Shown: positions 8,432 to 16,608, counted from the first letter of the stretch. The stretch is 49,220 nucleotides of DNA from YA12-FULL-51-18 sp041665305 (GCA_041665305.1 JBAYJD010000019.1:1-49220), one strand, 5' to 3'. Numbers and translations are program-made. Notes: generated by a model from the sequence alone, not told the origin.

Positions 8432-9688
8432 TCATCCTTTTACCCGTTCTATGCGGACCCCGGCGAGCCGCAGCTTATTCTCGATCTTTTCGTAACCGCG
8501 GTCTATGTGATAAATGCGTCTTATGATCGACTTGCCCCTGGCTGCCGCGGCCGCCACCAGAAGCGCTGCTCCGGCCCGGATATCCGAAGCCATGACGGGA
8601 GCGCCCAGCAGGCGGTCCACGCCCCGGATCACCGCCTTGCGGTCGGTGACCGTTATATCGGCGCCCATGCGCATAAGTTCGGCGGCGTGCATAAATCTGT
8701 TCTCGAAAATGGCCTCATGCACTTCACAGACGCCTTCGGCGCGGGACATGAACGCCACCCACGGAGCCTGGAGATCGGTCGGAAAACCGGGGTGGGGCCT
8801 GGTAGTTATGCTCACGGGCCGGGGGCGGCCGCCAGAGGAACTGACCGTTATCCCGCCTTTTTCGGAAATTACGCCCACTCCGGCTTTTTTCAGGGCGCCC
8901 GTTACGGGCGTCATAAGCGCGGCGTCGGTGTTCAGAAGTTTCAGGGTCCCGCCGGCCGCGGCGGCGGCCAGCATGAAGGTGCCGGTCTCTATCCTGTCCG
9001 GCATGACGGTATATTTAAGGCCTTTCAGCGCGGCCGCCCCCGAGATCCTTATTACGGAGGTTCCCGCCCCTTCCACCAGGGCGCCCATTTGTATCAGCGC
9101 CCTGGCCAGGTCCTCTATCTCAGGCTCGCGCGCGCAATTTTCAAGCACGGTAGTCCCCTTCAGGAGGGCGGCGCACATCATCAGGTTCTCGGTCGCGCCG
9201 ACGCTCGGGAAACGGAATTTCAGCCGCGCGGGCTTTAGTCCGGCCGTGGTCAGGATAACATCGCCCCGCTCATAAGAGACCGCCGCGCCCAGCTTTTTAA
9301 AAGCCTCCAGGTGGATATCTATCGGACGCACGCCTATCGAGCACCCGCCAGGCAGGGAGAAGCGCACGTTTTTAAAGCGCGCAAGCAGCGGCCCCGCCAC
9401 CAGCATGGAGGCCCGCATCTTCCGGACGAGGTCATAAGGGGCGTGATGCTTGAGCCCCGCGCTCTCGTGCACCGTAAAGGTATTGAAGCCGAAAAAGCAT
9501 TTCTTGCCCATATAGTTCAGAAGTTCGAAAGTGGATTTAATGTCCATTAGGTCGGGCACGTTCTTTATCTCGCATTTTTCCCGGGTAAGCATGGTGGCCG
9601 CGAGTATGGGCAGGGCCGCGTTCTTGGAACCGCTTATCCTGACCTCGCCGCTCATCGCCCTGCCGCCGTGTATGATAAAATTATCCAT
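8432..9688 (-). CDS. murA: UDP-N-acetylglucosamine 1-carboxyvinyltransferase
   Basis: MurA transfers enolpyruvate from PEP to UDP-GlcNAc, the first committed step of peptidoglycan synthesis, in the cytoplasm. The 418 residues match the family. Visible are SGSKNAALPI (19-28, with the K22-N23 pair), the catalytic loop LPGGCSIGVRP with the PEP-binding Cys at 116 (the fosfomycin target in the family), PDRIETGTF and HPGFPTDLQAPW (with the catalytic Asp). The start has an AGAGG 8 nt upstream. The gap to prmC is 11 bp, so the two are likely co-transcribed. Confidence 0.97.
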   Translation of the reverse strand: MDNFIIHGGRAMSGEVRISGSKNAALPILAATMLTREKCEIKNVPDLMDIKSTFELLNYMGKKCFFGFNTFTVHESAGLKHHAPYDLVRKMRASMLVAGPLLARFKNVRFSLPGGCSIGVRPIDIHLEAFKKLGAAVSYERGDVILTTAGLKPARLKFRFPSVGATENLMMCAALLKGTTVLENCAREPEIEDLARALIQMGALVEGAGTSVIRISGAAALKGLKYTVMPDRIETGTFMLAAAAAGGTLKLLNTDAALMTPVTGALKKAGVGVISEKGGITVSSSGGRPRPVSITTRPHPGFPTDLQAPWVAFMSRAEGVCEVHEAIFENRFMHAAELMRMGADITVTDRKAVIRGVDRLLGAPVMASDIRAGAALLVAAAAARGKSIIRRIYHIDRGYEKIENKLRLAGVRIERVKG

Positions 9689-9699
9689 AATATACGCCT

Positions 9700-10554
9700 C
9701 TATCCTTTTTTAACGGCCTTTACGAACCGTTGTTTTCCATTCAGGTCTTTTATGACCCGCCGCCCTTTCCAAAGCTTCCCATCCAGCAGCTCCAACGCCG
9801 CGGGGCCCTGGGTGTCGCCGAGTTCAAGCAGCAGCGCGCCGCCCTTTTTAAGCGCGGCCGGAGCCGAAGCGATGATCGCCCTGGCTATGTCCAGCCCGTC
9901 GGCCCCTCCGTCCAGGGCCAGACGGGGTTCAGCCAAAACTTCTTTATCCAGCCCCGCGATAACCCCGGTGGGGATATAAGGCGGGTTGGAAACTATCAGA
10001 TCGAAAGGTCCGCCGGAATCCGCGACCGAGGCTACCCTGAGGAACTTCATCCGGCCCGCGAGAGCCAGCGCGCGGGCGTTCTCCTCGGCGCAGGCCAGCG
10101 CACCGCGGGATTTTTCAGCCGCGGTCACGCAAGCGCCTGGGAACCTCCGGGCTAGGACCAGCGCTATGGCACCCGAACCGGCGCCGAAGTCCAGTATGGC
10201 CGGCGCTCCGTCCCTGCGCGCCTGAAGTAGAAAGTCCGCGGCAAGCCCCGCCAGTTCCTCGGTCTCCGGCCTCGGCACCAGGACCCGCCGGTCGACCTTA
10301 AGGGACAGGCCGCAAAAAGGCTGGGAACCTAGAATGTAAGCCAACGGTTCGCCTTCGGCTTTACGGACCAGGAATGTTTCAAAATCGGCGGCGACCACGG
10401 CCGGCACCGGGACGCGGCCGTCGGCGAGCAAGGAGAGCCTGTCCGTCTTCAATAAATGCGCCAGCAGCCATGCGCAGTTAAGCGCGGCTTCGGAGACGCC
10501 GGCGGCCTCCAGCCGCGCCGTGCCCTCAGTCAGCAAACTCTTCGTCGTTCTCAT
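9700..10554 (-). CDS. prmC: Release-factor glutamine methyltransferase
   Basis: PrmC (HemK) methylates the glutamine of the GGQ motif in peptide release factors, using SAM. The 284-residue protein has the N-terminal helical domain (about 1-75), the SAM-binding motif DFGAGSGAIAL (122-132) and the substrate-binding NPPY (190-193), followed by LELGDTQG. It overlaps the end of prfA, the gene for its substrate, by 29 bp. This gene order is common in bacteria and implies translational coupling. Confidence 0.96.
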   Translation of the reverse strand: MRTTKSLLTEGTARLEAAGVSEAALNCAWLLAHLLKTDRLSLLADGRVPVPAVVAADFETFLVRKAEGEPLAYILGSQPFCGLSLKVDRRVLVPRPETEELAGLAADFLLQARRDGAPAILDFGAGSGAIALVLARRFPGACVTAAEKSRGALACAEENARALALAGRMKFLRVASVADSGGPFDLIVSNPPYIPTGVIAGLDKEVLAEPRLALDGGADGLDIARAIIASAPAALKKGGALLLELGDTQGPAALELLDGKLWKGRRVIKDLNGKQRFVKAVKKG

Positions 10555-11602
10555 CGCCCTTCTTTTTGCCTATGTTCAATTTAACATCTTCAAGCATGTT
10601 CTTTATGCCGCCTTCCATGATCTCGTCCATGTTATACCAGGACATCTGGATGCGGTGGTCGGTCACGCGGTTCTGCGGAAAATTATAGGTCCGGATCTTT
10701 TCGGTGCGTCCGCCGGTGCCCACCTGTTTCTTCCGCTCTCCGGCCAGCGCCGACGCCTGGGTCTCCTCGGCCACAAGGATCAGCTTGGCCGCCAAAAGCT
10801 GAAGGGCTTTCTGCTTGTTCTGGCCCTGGGAACGCTCCTGCTGGCACTGGGTTATGGTGCCGGTGGGCAGATGCGTGATGCGCACCGCGGTCTCCACCTT
10901 GTTCACGTTCTGGCCTCCCGCGCCGCCGGCGCGGAAGGTGTCTATCTTCAGGTCTTTGGCCTCTATTTTTATTTCCACCTCTTCCGGCTCGGGCATGATG
11001 GCGACCGTGACGGTGGAGGTGTGGATGCGCCCGGAAGCCTCGGTGCTCGGCACCCGCTGAACGCGGTGCACGCCGCCCTCGTATTTCAGCCAGGCGAAAG
11101 CGTTGGTCCCCTCTATGAACAGGACGGCGTTCTTGATGCCCTTCAGGCCGGTCAGGTTCAAATCGCGCAGTTCCGCCTTCCAGCCCATGGCGGCGGCGAA
11201 CCTGGTATAGATCCTCAGCAGATCGGCGGCAAAAAGGGCGGATTCGTCGCCTCCGACTCCGGCACGGATCTCCATAAAGATGTTCTTCGAATCCTGCGGG
11301 TCCGGGGGCAGGATCAGGAGCTCCATCTTTTTCTCAAGAGCCTCGGCCTTGGCCTTTACCGGGGCCAGTTCAGACTGCGCCAGCTCCGCCATGGCGGGAT
11401 CGGTGTCGGTCAGCATGCTCTGGGTCTGGGCGAGTTCGCCGCGCGCGGCATCCAGCTCGCGCTTGGTATCTATGATGGTTTTAAGGCGGGAGTATTTTTT
11501 GGAAAGCGCTTCTATCTCGTCGGATCTGAGCCCGCCGGAGGACAGGCGGGATTCTGTTTCGGCCAGCTCGGAAATTATTTGTTCCAGTTCTTTTTCAAGC
11601 AT
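10526..11602 (-). CDS. prfA: Peptide chain release factor 1
   Basis: RF1 releases the finished peptide at UAG and UAA stop codons. The 358 residues match the family. GGQ, which enters the peptidyl-transferase centre, is at 229-231. The tripeptide anticodon is PST (185-187) within VPSTEASGRIHTS, fitting the PxT class of RF1 and not the SPF of RF2. No Shine-Dalgarno precedes the ATG; instead a perfect 12-bp inverted repeat (11606-11617 and 11652-11663) lies 3 nt before it. It starts the prfA-prmC-murA-folC train. Confidence 0.97.
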   Translation of the reverse strand: MLEKELEQIISELAETESRLSSGGLRSDEIEALSKKYSRLKTIIDTKRELDAARGELAQTQSMLTDTDPAMAELAQSELAPVKAKAEALEKKMELLILPPDPQDSKNIFMEIRAGVGGDESALFAADLLRIYTRFAAAMGWKAELRDLNLTGLKGIKNAVLFIEGTNAFAWLKYEGGVHRVQRVPSTEASGRIHTSTVTVAIMPEPEEVEIKIEAKDLKIDTFRAGGAGGQNVNKVETAVRITHLPTGTITQCQQERSQGQNKQKALQLLAAKLILVAEETQASALAGERKKQVGTGGRTEKIRTYNFPQNRVTDHRIQMSWYNMDEIMEGGIKNMLEDVKLNIGKKKGDENDEEFAD

Positions 11603-11605
11603 AAT

Positions 11606-11663
11606 CCGAAAACCGCGATCTTAAGCGTTCTTTATCTATAAATATACCCAGCGCGGTTTTCGG
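11606..11663 (-). promoter_or_regulatory. Perfect 12-bp inverted repeat in the prfA leader
   Basis: The arms CCGAAAACCGCG (11606-11617) and its exact complement (11652-11663) flank 34 bp of AT-rich sequence. The right end is 3 nt from the prfA ATG, where a ribosome-binding site would normally be. In RNA it would form a hairpin that masks the initiation region, or as DNA it could be an operator. The function is inferred only. Confidence 0.55.
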
Positions 11664-11695
11664 ACATCGCAACAATACGCGCGCCGCGCGCGTAC

Positions 11696-11738
11696 AAAAA
11701 AAAGCAGGCAAACATGTATCCCATATGGTTGCCTGCTT
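11696..11738 (-). terminator. Intrinsic terminator of rpmE
   Basis: On the minus strand a 10-bp stem (11729-11738 with 11702-11711; AAGCAGGCAA type) is followed by an eight-T run (complement of the A-run 11696-11703). It starts 12 nt after the rpmE stop codon. This is a textbook rho-independent terminator and separates rpmE from the prfA train. Confidence 0.9.
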
Positions 11739-11749
11739 CAAAAACCGCG

Positions 11750-12103
11750 CTACTTGCTTTCTGTCTTCTTCGCGGCCTTAGCTTCAGCCTTGGCGGCCTT
11801 CGCGGTCTTGGCCTTGGGAGCGGAGGAAAGCACTTTTTTAGAATGCTTGGGCGCCACGGAGGTCTTTGCGGCCTTCTTGGGTTTGCGCACCACGGTCTTG
11901 CCGCCGGTGGCGGAGAACTTTTTATTGAACTTCTCCACACGGCCCGCCGTATCCAGCATTTTCTGTTTGCCGGTATAAAAAGGATGGCAGGCGGAACAGA
12001 CTTCGACCTTGATGGAAGGCTTGGTCGAGCGGGTGACGAACGCGTTGCCGCAGACGCAGGAAACTTCCGCGACCACATATTTGGGGTGAATTTCGGTTTT
12101 CAT
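11750..12103 (-). CDS. rpmE: 50S ribosomal protein bL31, zinc form, with long basic tail
   Basis: bL31 bridges the large subunit to the 30S head. The first ~70 residues are typical: MKTEIHPKY, the zinc ribbon CVCG...CSACHPFYTG, then GRVEKFNKKF. The four-cysteine (C+) form is expected when zinc is not limiting. After it comes a ~45-residue lysine/alanine-rich tail that ordinary bL31 (65-90 residues) lacks; the total is 117. The open frame extends upstream, but the ATG at 12103 is the family start and has AAGGATAG upstream. A TATAAT box lies at 12143-12148 and a strong terminator follows, so it is probably monocistronic. Confidence 0.95.
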   Translation of the reverse strand: MKTEIHPKYVVAEVSCVCGNAFVTRSTKPSIKVEVCSACHPFYTGKQKMLDTAGRVEKFNKKFSATGGKTVVRKPKKAAKTSVAPKHSKKVLSSAPKAKTAKAAKAEAKAAKKTESK

Positions 12104-12142
12104 AGCGATTCTATCCTTATAGACGGTTAATATGCCAGCTAA

Positions 12143-12148
12143 ATTATA
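12143..12148 (-). promoter_or_regulatory. -10 box of rpmE
   Basis: A perfect TATAAT lies on the minus strand 39 nt before the rpmE ATG. The -35 is unconvincing (TAAATT at 17-bp spacing). Confidence 0.5.
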
Positions 12149-12185
12149 CCATAATTTCCCCCCCGAATTTAAGCGTATCGTCCAC

Positions 12186-12262
12186 GGTGTGGACGATAAC
12201 CGGCCCGGCAACCCCATGCCCCCGGCGCCCGCGCACTCGCAAGCCGGCCGTTTCCTTAAAAA
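12186..12262 (+). repeat. Dispersed ~77-bp repeat, copy 2
   Basis: This matches 255-332 in the same orientation (see copy 1). It sits in the 192-bp gap between the 3' end of the M23 peptidase gene and the rpmE promoter. No coding content is seen in the gap. Confidence 0.6.
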
Positions 12263-12295
12263 TATGCGGAACCTTCGTGCAAAAGCGCGCCGCGG

Positions 12296-13219
12296 TCATC
12301 TTTTGCCGATCTTGGCGATGGGGTTAATCGATTTACCGGAAGGGGTGACTATCTCAAAATGCAGGTGGGGCCCGGTGGATAAACCGGTGGACCCCACGCG
12401 CCCCAGCATACTCCTGGATTTCTGGACGGTTTCTCCTACGGAAACCGAGACTTTGGACAGGTGGCCGTAGCGCGTCATGGATCCGTCCTTGTGGCGCAGT
12501 TCAACGGTGTTGCCGTAGCCTTCTTTCCAGCCGGCAAAGGTGACCGTGCCCGACCTTGAGGGATATACCGGAGTGCCCGGCGGCATGGGAATGTCGCACC
12601 CCTTATGAAAGATCATGCGCTTCAGAACCGGATGATACCGCATGCCGAAACTGGAACTGACCCCCCTGTAATACGGCAGCGGCATACGATAAGTGTCCAG
12701 ATTAAGATAAACCGAAGGCAGCAGCAGCCGATCGCCTTTTTTGAACTTATAAGGGGCGAGCATCGCCACCGCCGGCAGGCCGTTATCCCTTATGACCGAG
12801 GCTTTGAAATCTTTCAGGTCCGCATCTTTCGGCTTGAAGCGCCGGGCGATCCCGTCCACGGTCTCGCCGTCCACGACGACCTCGTAAAGGTAGCCTCGGC
12901 CGTTGTGCACGCGGATATATCCGCCTTTCGCGATAAAAATAAATTCGTTGTTGTTCGTGCTCTGGAGGGACCGCACATCCGTGCCGTAAGCGGCCGCAAG
13001 CGCCCTGATATCCTCGCCCTTAAGCACTTTGTGCCGGGCATGGACCAGGCGCGGGATCCCGCGGAAAGCCTCGGGCGGCGGCTCCGCGGGACCGGGAGGG
13101 GTCAGGACCGAGAACCGGTCGTAATCCCGCCAGCCGTCCCGGCCGGATGAGGCCGCGGAGAATCCCGCCGCGGCCGCGCAAACCAGTCCTATAAGGCAGC
13201 CCTTCCTGACTATCCGCAA
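12296..13219 (-). CDS. M23-family metallopeptidase with two LysM-like domains
   Basis: M23 enzymes cut peptide cross-links in peptidoglycan or activate amidases, in the periplasm. The 307-residue protein has a signal-like N-terminus (about 1-24), two LysM-like segments (about 60-105 and 110-170, the second ending KKGDRLLLPSV) and an M23 domain (about 185-305). The zinc and catalytic residues are intact: H205 and D209 in HKGCD, H253 in YGHLS and H285/H287 in GPHLHFE, so it should be an active endopeptidase. The start codon appears to be TTG at 13219 with GGAGG 4 nt upstream. It lies downstream of rho. Confidence 0.9.
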   Translation of the reverse strand: MRIVRKGCLIGLVCAAAAGFSAASSGRDGWRDYDRFSVLTPPGPAEPPPEAFRGIPRLVHARHKVLKGEDIRALAAAYGTDVRSLQSTNNNEFIFIAKGGYIRVHNGRGYLYEVVVDGETVDGIARRFKPKDADLKDFKASVIRDNGLPAVAMLAPYKFKKGDRLLLPSVYLNLDTYRMPLPYYRGVSSSFGMRYHPVLKRMIFHKGCDIPMPPGTPVYPSRSGTVTFAGWKEGYGNTVELRHKDGSMTRYGHLSKVSVSVGETVQKSRSMLGRVGSTGLSTGPHLHFEIVTPSGKSINPIAKIGKR

Positions 13220-13247
13220 AAGGCCTCCGTCGGCGATCAGGTAAGCG

Positions 13248-13274
13248 TAAAAATTTTTGCCATAAAAATTTTTA
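13248..13274 (-). repeat. AT-rich palindrome downstream of rho (family member 3)
   Basis: Two perfect 10-bp arms AAAAATTTTT (13249-13258 and 13264-13273) flank GCCAT. It lies 25 nt after the rho stop and 29 nt before the M23 start. Confidence 0.6.
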
Positions 13275-13298
13275 ACGGATATTTACCTGAGCCCCGCC

Positions 13299-14834
13299 TT
13301 ACATTCCCGCCATTTCCATGGACTTCAGGAAGTCTTTGTTCGACTTGGTGGCCGACAGCTTGGTATGCAGCAGGTCCATGGCGTCCACGGGAGAGAGCGG
13401 CGCCAGCACCTTGCGGAGGATCCACACCTTATTGAGCTCGTCCTCGCTCATAAGAAGTTCCTCTTTCCTGGTGGAGGTCCTGTTTATGTCTATAGCCGGG
13501 AACATCCTGCGGTCCGAAAGTTTCCTGTCCAGATAGATCTCCGAATTGCCGGTACCCTTGAATTCCTCGAATATAACGTCGTCCATGCGGCTGCCGGTCT
13601 CCACCAGCGCGGTGGCGATGATGGTCAGGGAACCGCCTTCCTCTATATTTCTGGCGGCGCCGAAGAACCGCTTGGGCCGCTGGAGCGAAGTGGACTCAAG
13701 ACCGCCGGACAGCACCCTGCCGCTCGAAGGCGAAATGGTATTATAGGCCCGGGCCAGCCTGGTAACGGAGTCCAGCAGGATGACCACATCCTTCTTGAGT
13801 TCCGTCAGCCGTTTGGCTTTTTCAAGGACGATCTCGGCCACCTGCACATGGCGGTCGGCGGGTTCGTCGAAAGTCGAGGCTATGACCTCGCCCTTCACGG
13901 AGCGCTTCATATCCGTGACCTCTTCGGGACGCTCGTCGATAAGCAGGACTATGAGCTCGATATCCGGGTGATTGGTGGTAAGGGAATTGGCGATGCGCTG
14001 AAGGATCATGGTCTTGCCGGTCTTGGGCGCGGCCACGATAAGGGCGCGCTGCCCTTTTCCTATGGGCGAGATAAGGTCTATCACCCGGGCTGTCATATCG
14101 CTCTTGGTCGTTTCCAGGTTGAAGCGCTTGTTGGGATGCAGCGGCGTCAGATTGTCGAAGAGGTCGCGGTTGACGATCTTCTCGATTTCCATGCCGTTGA
14201 CAGTTTTGACCTGAAGAAGGGCGAAGAACCTTTCGCCTTCCTTGGGCGGCCGGATCAGGCCGGTGACCTCGTCGCCTTTACGCAGGCCGAGTTTCTTGAT
14301 CTGCGAAGGAGAAACATAAATATCTTCGTGACTGGACAGGTAATCATATTCCTGGGAACGCAGGAAACCGAAACCGTCCGGAAGGATCTCAAGCACCCCG
14401 GTGCCCTTGACGATCCCGTTCTGCTTGGCCTGGGCCTCCATGAGCTTGCCGATAAGTTCCTGCTTGCGCATGCCGGACACGCCCTCAAGTTTGAACTGGT
14501 CGGCTATTTTAAGCAGTTCGGCGACGGTCATTTTTGAAAGGACGGCCGTATCCATCTTGGGCATGTTATTCTGAGGGCCGCCGCCGAGGCTCGGTCCCTG
14601 CGCATGATTACTGTTGTTGTTTTCCATCTTATTATTTCTCCTTGTATCCGTGGGTGAAACCTGACCGTTCCGGGGCTCGCCCCGTTCCCTTGAGTCTCCA
14701 GATAAAGCCTGCGGCCTTGTCGGCTGCTGCCTGGCGCCGGGATCGCGCACGAAAGGACGGGGGCCGCCCCTTGCATCCCTTACTTCCCTGATAAAGACCG
14801 GTTTCGTATTTTTGTCTCCGTCGTTGTCCGTCAT
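13299..14834 (-). CDS. rho: Transcription termination factor Rho
   Basis: Rho is the hexameric RNA-dependent ATPase that ends transcription at C-rich sites. From the ATG at 14834 the protein has 511 residues: a low-complexity R/G/N/Q-rich extension (about 1-95), the Rho N-domain (about 98-145), the cold-shock-like RNA-binding domain (GVLEILPDGFGFLRS, about 147-215), the P-loop APKTGKT (268-275), Walker B VVILLDSVTR and the Q/R-loop region. The ATG overlaps the coaE stop (ATGA) and has GGAG 6 nt upstream. A second in-frame ATG at 14627 also has AAGGAG upstream and would give 442 residues, close to the usual length. Both starts may be used. Confidence 0.96.
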   Translation of the reverse strand: MTDNDGDKNTKPVFIREVRDARGGPRPFVRDPGARQQPTRPQALSGDSRERGEPRNGQVSPTDTRRNNKMENNNSNHAQGPSLGGGPQNNMPKMDTAVLSKMTVAELLKIADQFKLEGVSGMRKQELIGKLMEAQAKQNGIVKGTGVLEILPDGFGFLRSQEYDYLSSHEDIYVSPSQIKKLGLRKGDEVTGLIRPPKEGERFFALLQVKTVNGMEIEKIVNRDLFDNLTPLHPNKRFNLETTKSDMTARVIDLISPIGKGQRALIVAAPKTGKTMILQRIANSLTTNHPDIELIVLLIDERPEEVTDMKRSVKGEVIASTFDEPADRHVQVAEIVLEKAKRLTELKKDVVILLDSVTRLARAYNTISPSSGRVLSGGLESTSLQRPKRFFGAARNIEEGGSLTIIATALVETGSRMDDVIFEEFKGTGNSEIYLDRKLSDRRMFPAIDINRTSTRKEELLMSEDELNKVWILRKVLAPLSPVDAMDLLHTKLSATKSNKDFLKSMEMAGM

Positions 14835-15472
14835 TTTTTCTCCAGTTTGCCCGCAAAATCGTAGATCCACGCGACTTTGGACCCAAGCTCCCTTAACGAC
14901 CCGTCGTTCCCTATCACGATGTCCGCCCGCGCCGCCTTCTCCCCGGCCGCAAGCTGGGCCGCGCTCCTGCGCCTGAACTCCCCGGCGGTCCATCCCCTGG
15001 CCTTCGCGCGCTCAAGGCGCCTGCTATAGGGGGCGTCCACACAAACTGTCAGAGCGAAAACCTTTTCTAGGCCAGCCTCGAACAGCAGCGGGACTTCTAC
15101 TATGATCATCTTTTCATCGGATTTTTTGATTAAAGCGAGAGCGCGCTTAAGGATTTCGGGATGAAGTATGCTTTCCAGCCGTTTTCGTTTGGATTTGTCA
15201 GAAAAAACTTCTTTGGCGAGTTTTGTTCTGTCTAGCGAACCGTCTTTTAGGAATACCCCGGAACCAAACTTCCTTAAAATTTTATTATAACAGACCCGCA
15301 ATGTCAACACTTCTTTTGCGAGCTCGTCGGTGGAAACGCAAAAAGCCCCCAGTTCGCCGAACCGGGCCAGGGCAGCGCTCTTGCCGGAAGCTATGGTCCC
15401 GGTCAGGCCCACGACGGTCCGGCCTTTAAGCCTGCCGAACTCACGGCAGACCCGTGTCATTTCCTTATTCAT
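14831..15472 (-). CDS. coaE: Dephospho-CoA kinase
   Basis: CoaE performs the last step of coenzyme A synthesis, ATP-dependent phosphorylation of dephospho-CoA. The 213-residue protein has the P-loop GTIASGKS (25-32), the STDELAKEVL lid/substrate segment (about 47-56), a helix with SILHPEI, and VEVPLLFEAGLEK (about 115-128). The N-terminus is about 18 residues longer than usual, so M5 could also be the start. It is coupled to rho by a 4-bp overlap. Confidence 0.93.
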   Translation of the reverse strand: MNKEMTRVCREFGRLKGRTVVGLTGTIASGKSAALARFGELGAFCVSTDELAKEVLTLRVCYNKILRKFGSGVFLKDGSLDRTKLAKEVFSDKSKRKRLESILHPEILKRALALIKKSDEKMIIVEVPLLFEAGLEKVFALTVCVDAPYSRRLERAKARGWTAGEFRRRSAAQLAAGEKAARADIVIGNDGSLRELGSKVAWIYDFAGKLEKK

Positions 15473-15504
15473 ATGTTAATTCTCTTCGGGCTAATTTTCA
15501 AATC

Positions 15505-15667
15505 TACCGCTGAGACGCGGAGGTCGCAGAGTGGAATCATGAGACAATCTCTTGTTCTTCAACATGGAGGATAATTCCCTCTACACGCCTCTTAAGTCTG
15601 TTGTAACCCGCCCACGACAACACTCCTCACCGATTTATCCTCCGCGTTCTCCGCGCCTCCGCGGTGA
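15505..15667. repeat. Intergenic element bounded by GC-rich inverted arms
   Basis: The left arm (15505-15531) and the right arm (15639-15667) are imperfect inverted copies built on ACCGC.GAG.CGCGGAG. The ~105 bp between holds only a 28-codon open frame on the minus strand (15537-15623), which I do not call a gene. Similar GC-rich arms are, from memory, common as dispersed intergenic repeats in several phyla. The rest of 15473-15718 shows nothing else. Confidence 0.5.
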
Positions 15668-15718
15668 ATATACAACGAATACATTTCCCCGGTGCGCGCC
15701 GCTTTGCGGATAATTTTA

Positions 15719-16492
15719 TTACGCCCGGCCGCCGCGGGTCTTGGCGTATTCGTCAAGTTCACCGCGCTCGGCGGGCGTAAGGGAAGCTTCGCCTTTCCCG
15801 GAGATCTTTTCCAGGATCGCGTCGACCCTTTCCTTTTCGTCCGGCGCTGTTTTTTTAAACCAACCTTCAGCCCTCAGCCTTACCCCTTCCGCCTTTTCAA
15901 ACCACGCCGTGGTTTGAAAATACAGCCAGCCGGCGGCTAAGCCGCTCAAATGCGTAAAGTTAGCCACGCCGGAATTCGGGGCTGTAAAGCTGAGGACCAG
16001 GGAAAGCCCCGCCAGGAAAATGACAAGCTGTCTGGAGGTCATGGGAAAAAGGAAATACATATACACTATCTGGTCCGGATAAAGCGCGGCGAAGGCGTAA
16101 AACAGGCCGTAAATCGCCCCGGACGCGCCTATTACCGCGGCGCCGGAACCGTGGCTGACCGCAACGGTAAACACGCCCGCCGCCGCGCCGCAGAACAGGA
16201 AATAAATAAAGAACTTCCTGGAACCCATAACTGGCTCAAGGACGGATCCCATCATCCAGAGCATAAAAGCGTTGAACAGGAAATGCCAGAACCCGCCGTG
16301 GATAAAAATATAGGTGAAAAGCTGCCATACCCAGCCGGAGCCGGAAACCAGAGCCGGCACCAGGCCGAAATAATAATTCAGCGGTCCCCGAAATGCCAGT
16401 TCCAGCACCCACCCGCAAAACGACACCGCCACCACCCCACGCGTTACCGGCGGCAGTTCGTTCAACGAAGGTAATCTCAAAGAAAAACTCAT
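15719..16492 (-). CDS. Rhomboid-family intramembrane serine protease
   Basis: Rhomboids cut transmembrane substrates inside the inner membrane. The 257-residue protein has six hydrophobic helices between about 18 and 195. The catalytic serine is in GASGAIYG (S124) and the histidine in THLSG (H181). The oxyanion residues HFLFN (H70, N74) are also present. A soluble, charged C-terminal tail (about 200-257) follows. A TATAAT lies at 16516-16521, 23 nt before the ATG. The substrate is unknown. Confidence 0.93.
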   Translation of the reverse strand: MSFSLRLPSLNELPPVTRGVVAVSFCGWVLELAFRGPLNYYFGLVPALVSGSGWVWQLFTYIFIHGGFWHFLFNAFMLWMMGSVLEPVMGSRKFFIYFLFCGAAAGVFTVAVSHGSGAAVIGASGAIYGLFYAFAALYPDQIVYMYFLFPMTSRQLVIFLAGLSLVLSFTAPNSGVANFTHLSGLAAGWLYFQTTAWFEKAEGVRLRAEGWFKKTAPDEKERVDAILEKISGKGEASLTPAERGELDEYAKTRGGRA

Positions 16493-16608
16493 GCTTTCAG
16501 GCCGGATCCACCCATATTATAAATACTGCGACACTATACCCGTTCCGAATGCCGGCAGATTTAGGCCGGTAATTGCAGACAACCGAAAACAACAAGCGTG
16601 CCGGCAAT

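Noticed and set aside
10526..11602. PST in place of PAT as a changed stop-codon specificity of RF1
   Set aside because: RF1 proteins tolerate several residues at the middle of PxT; nothing indicates recoding.
11632..12078. 148-codon minus-strand frame rich in P and R
   Set aside because: Overlaps rpmE and its terminator in another frame; the bL31 frame is clearly the real one.
13365..14537. 390-codon open frame on the plus strand
   Set aside because: Antisense to rho, which is unambiguous.
15537..15623. 28-codon ORF between the GC-rich arms
   Set aside because: Starts with GTG, no convincing ribosome site, no recognisable family; more likely part of a non-coding element.
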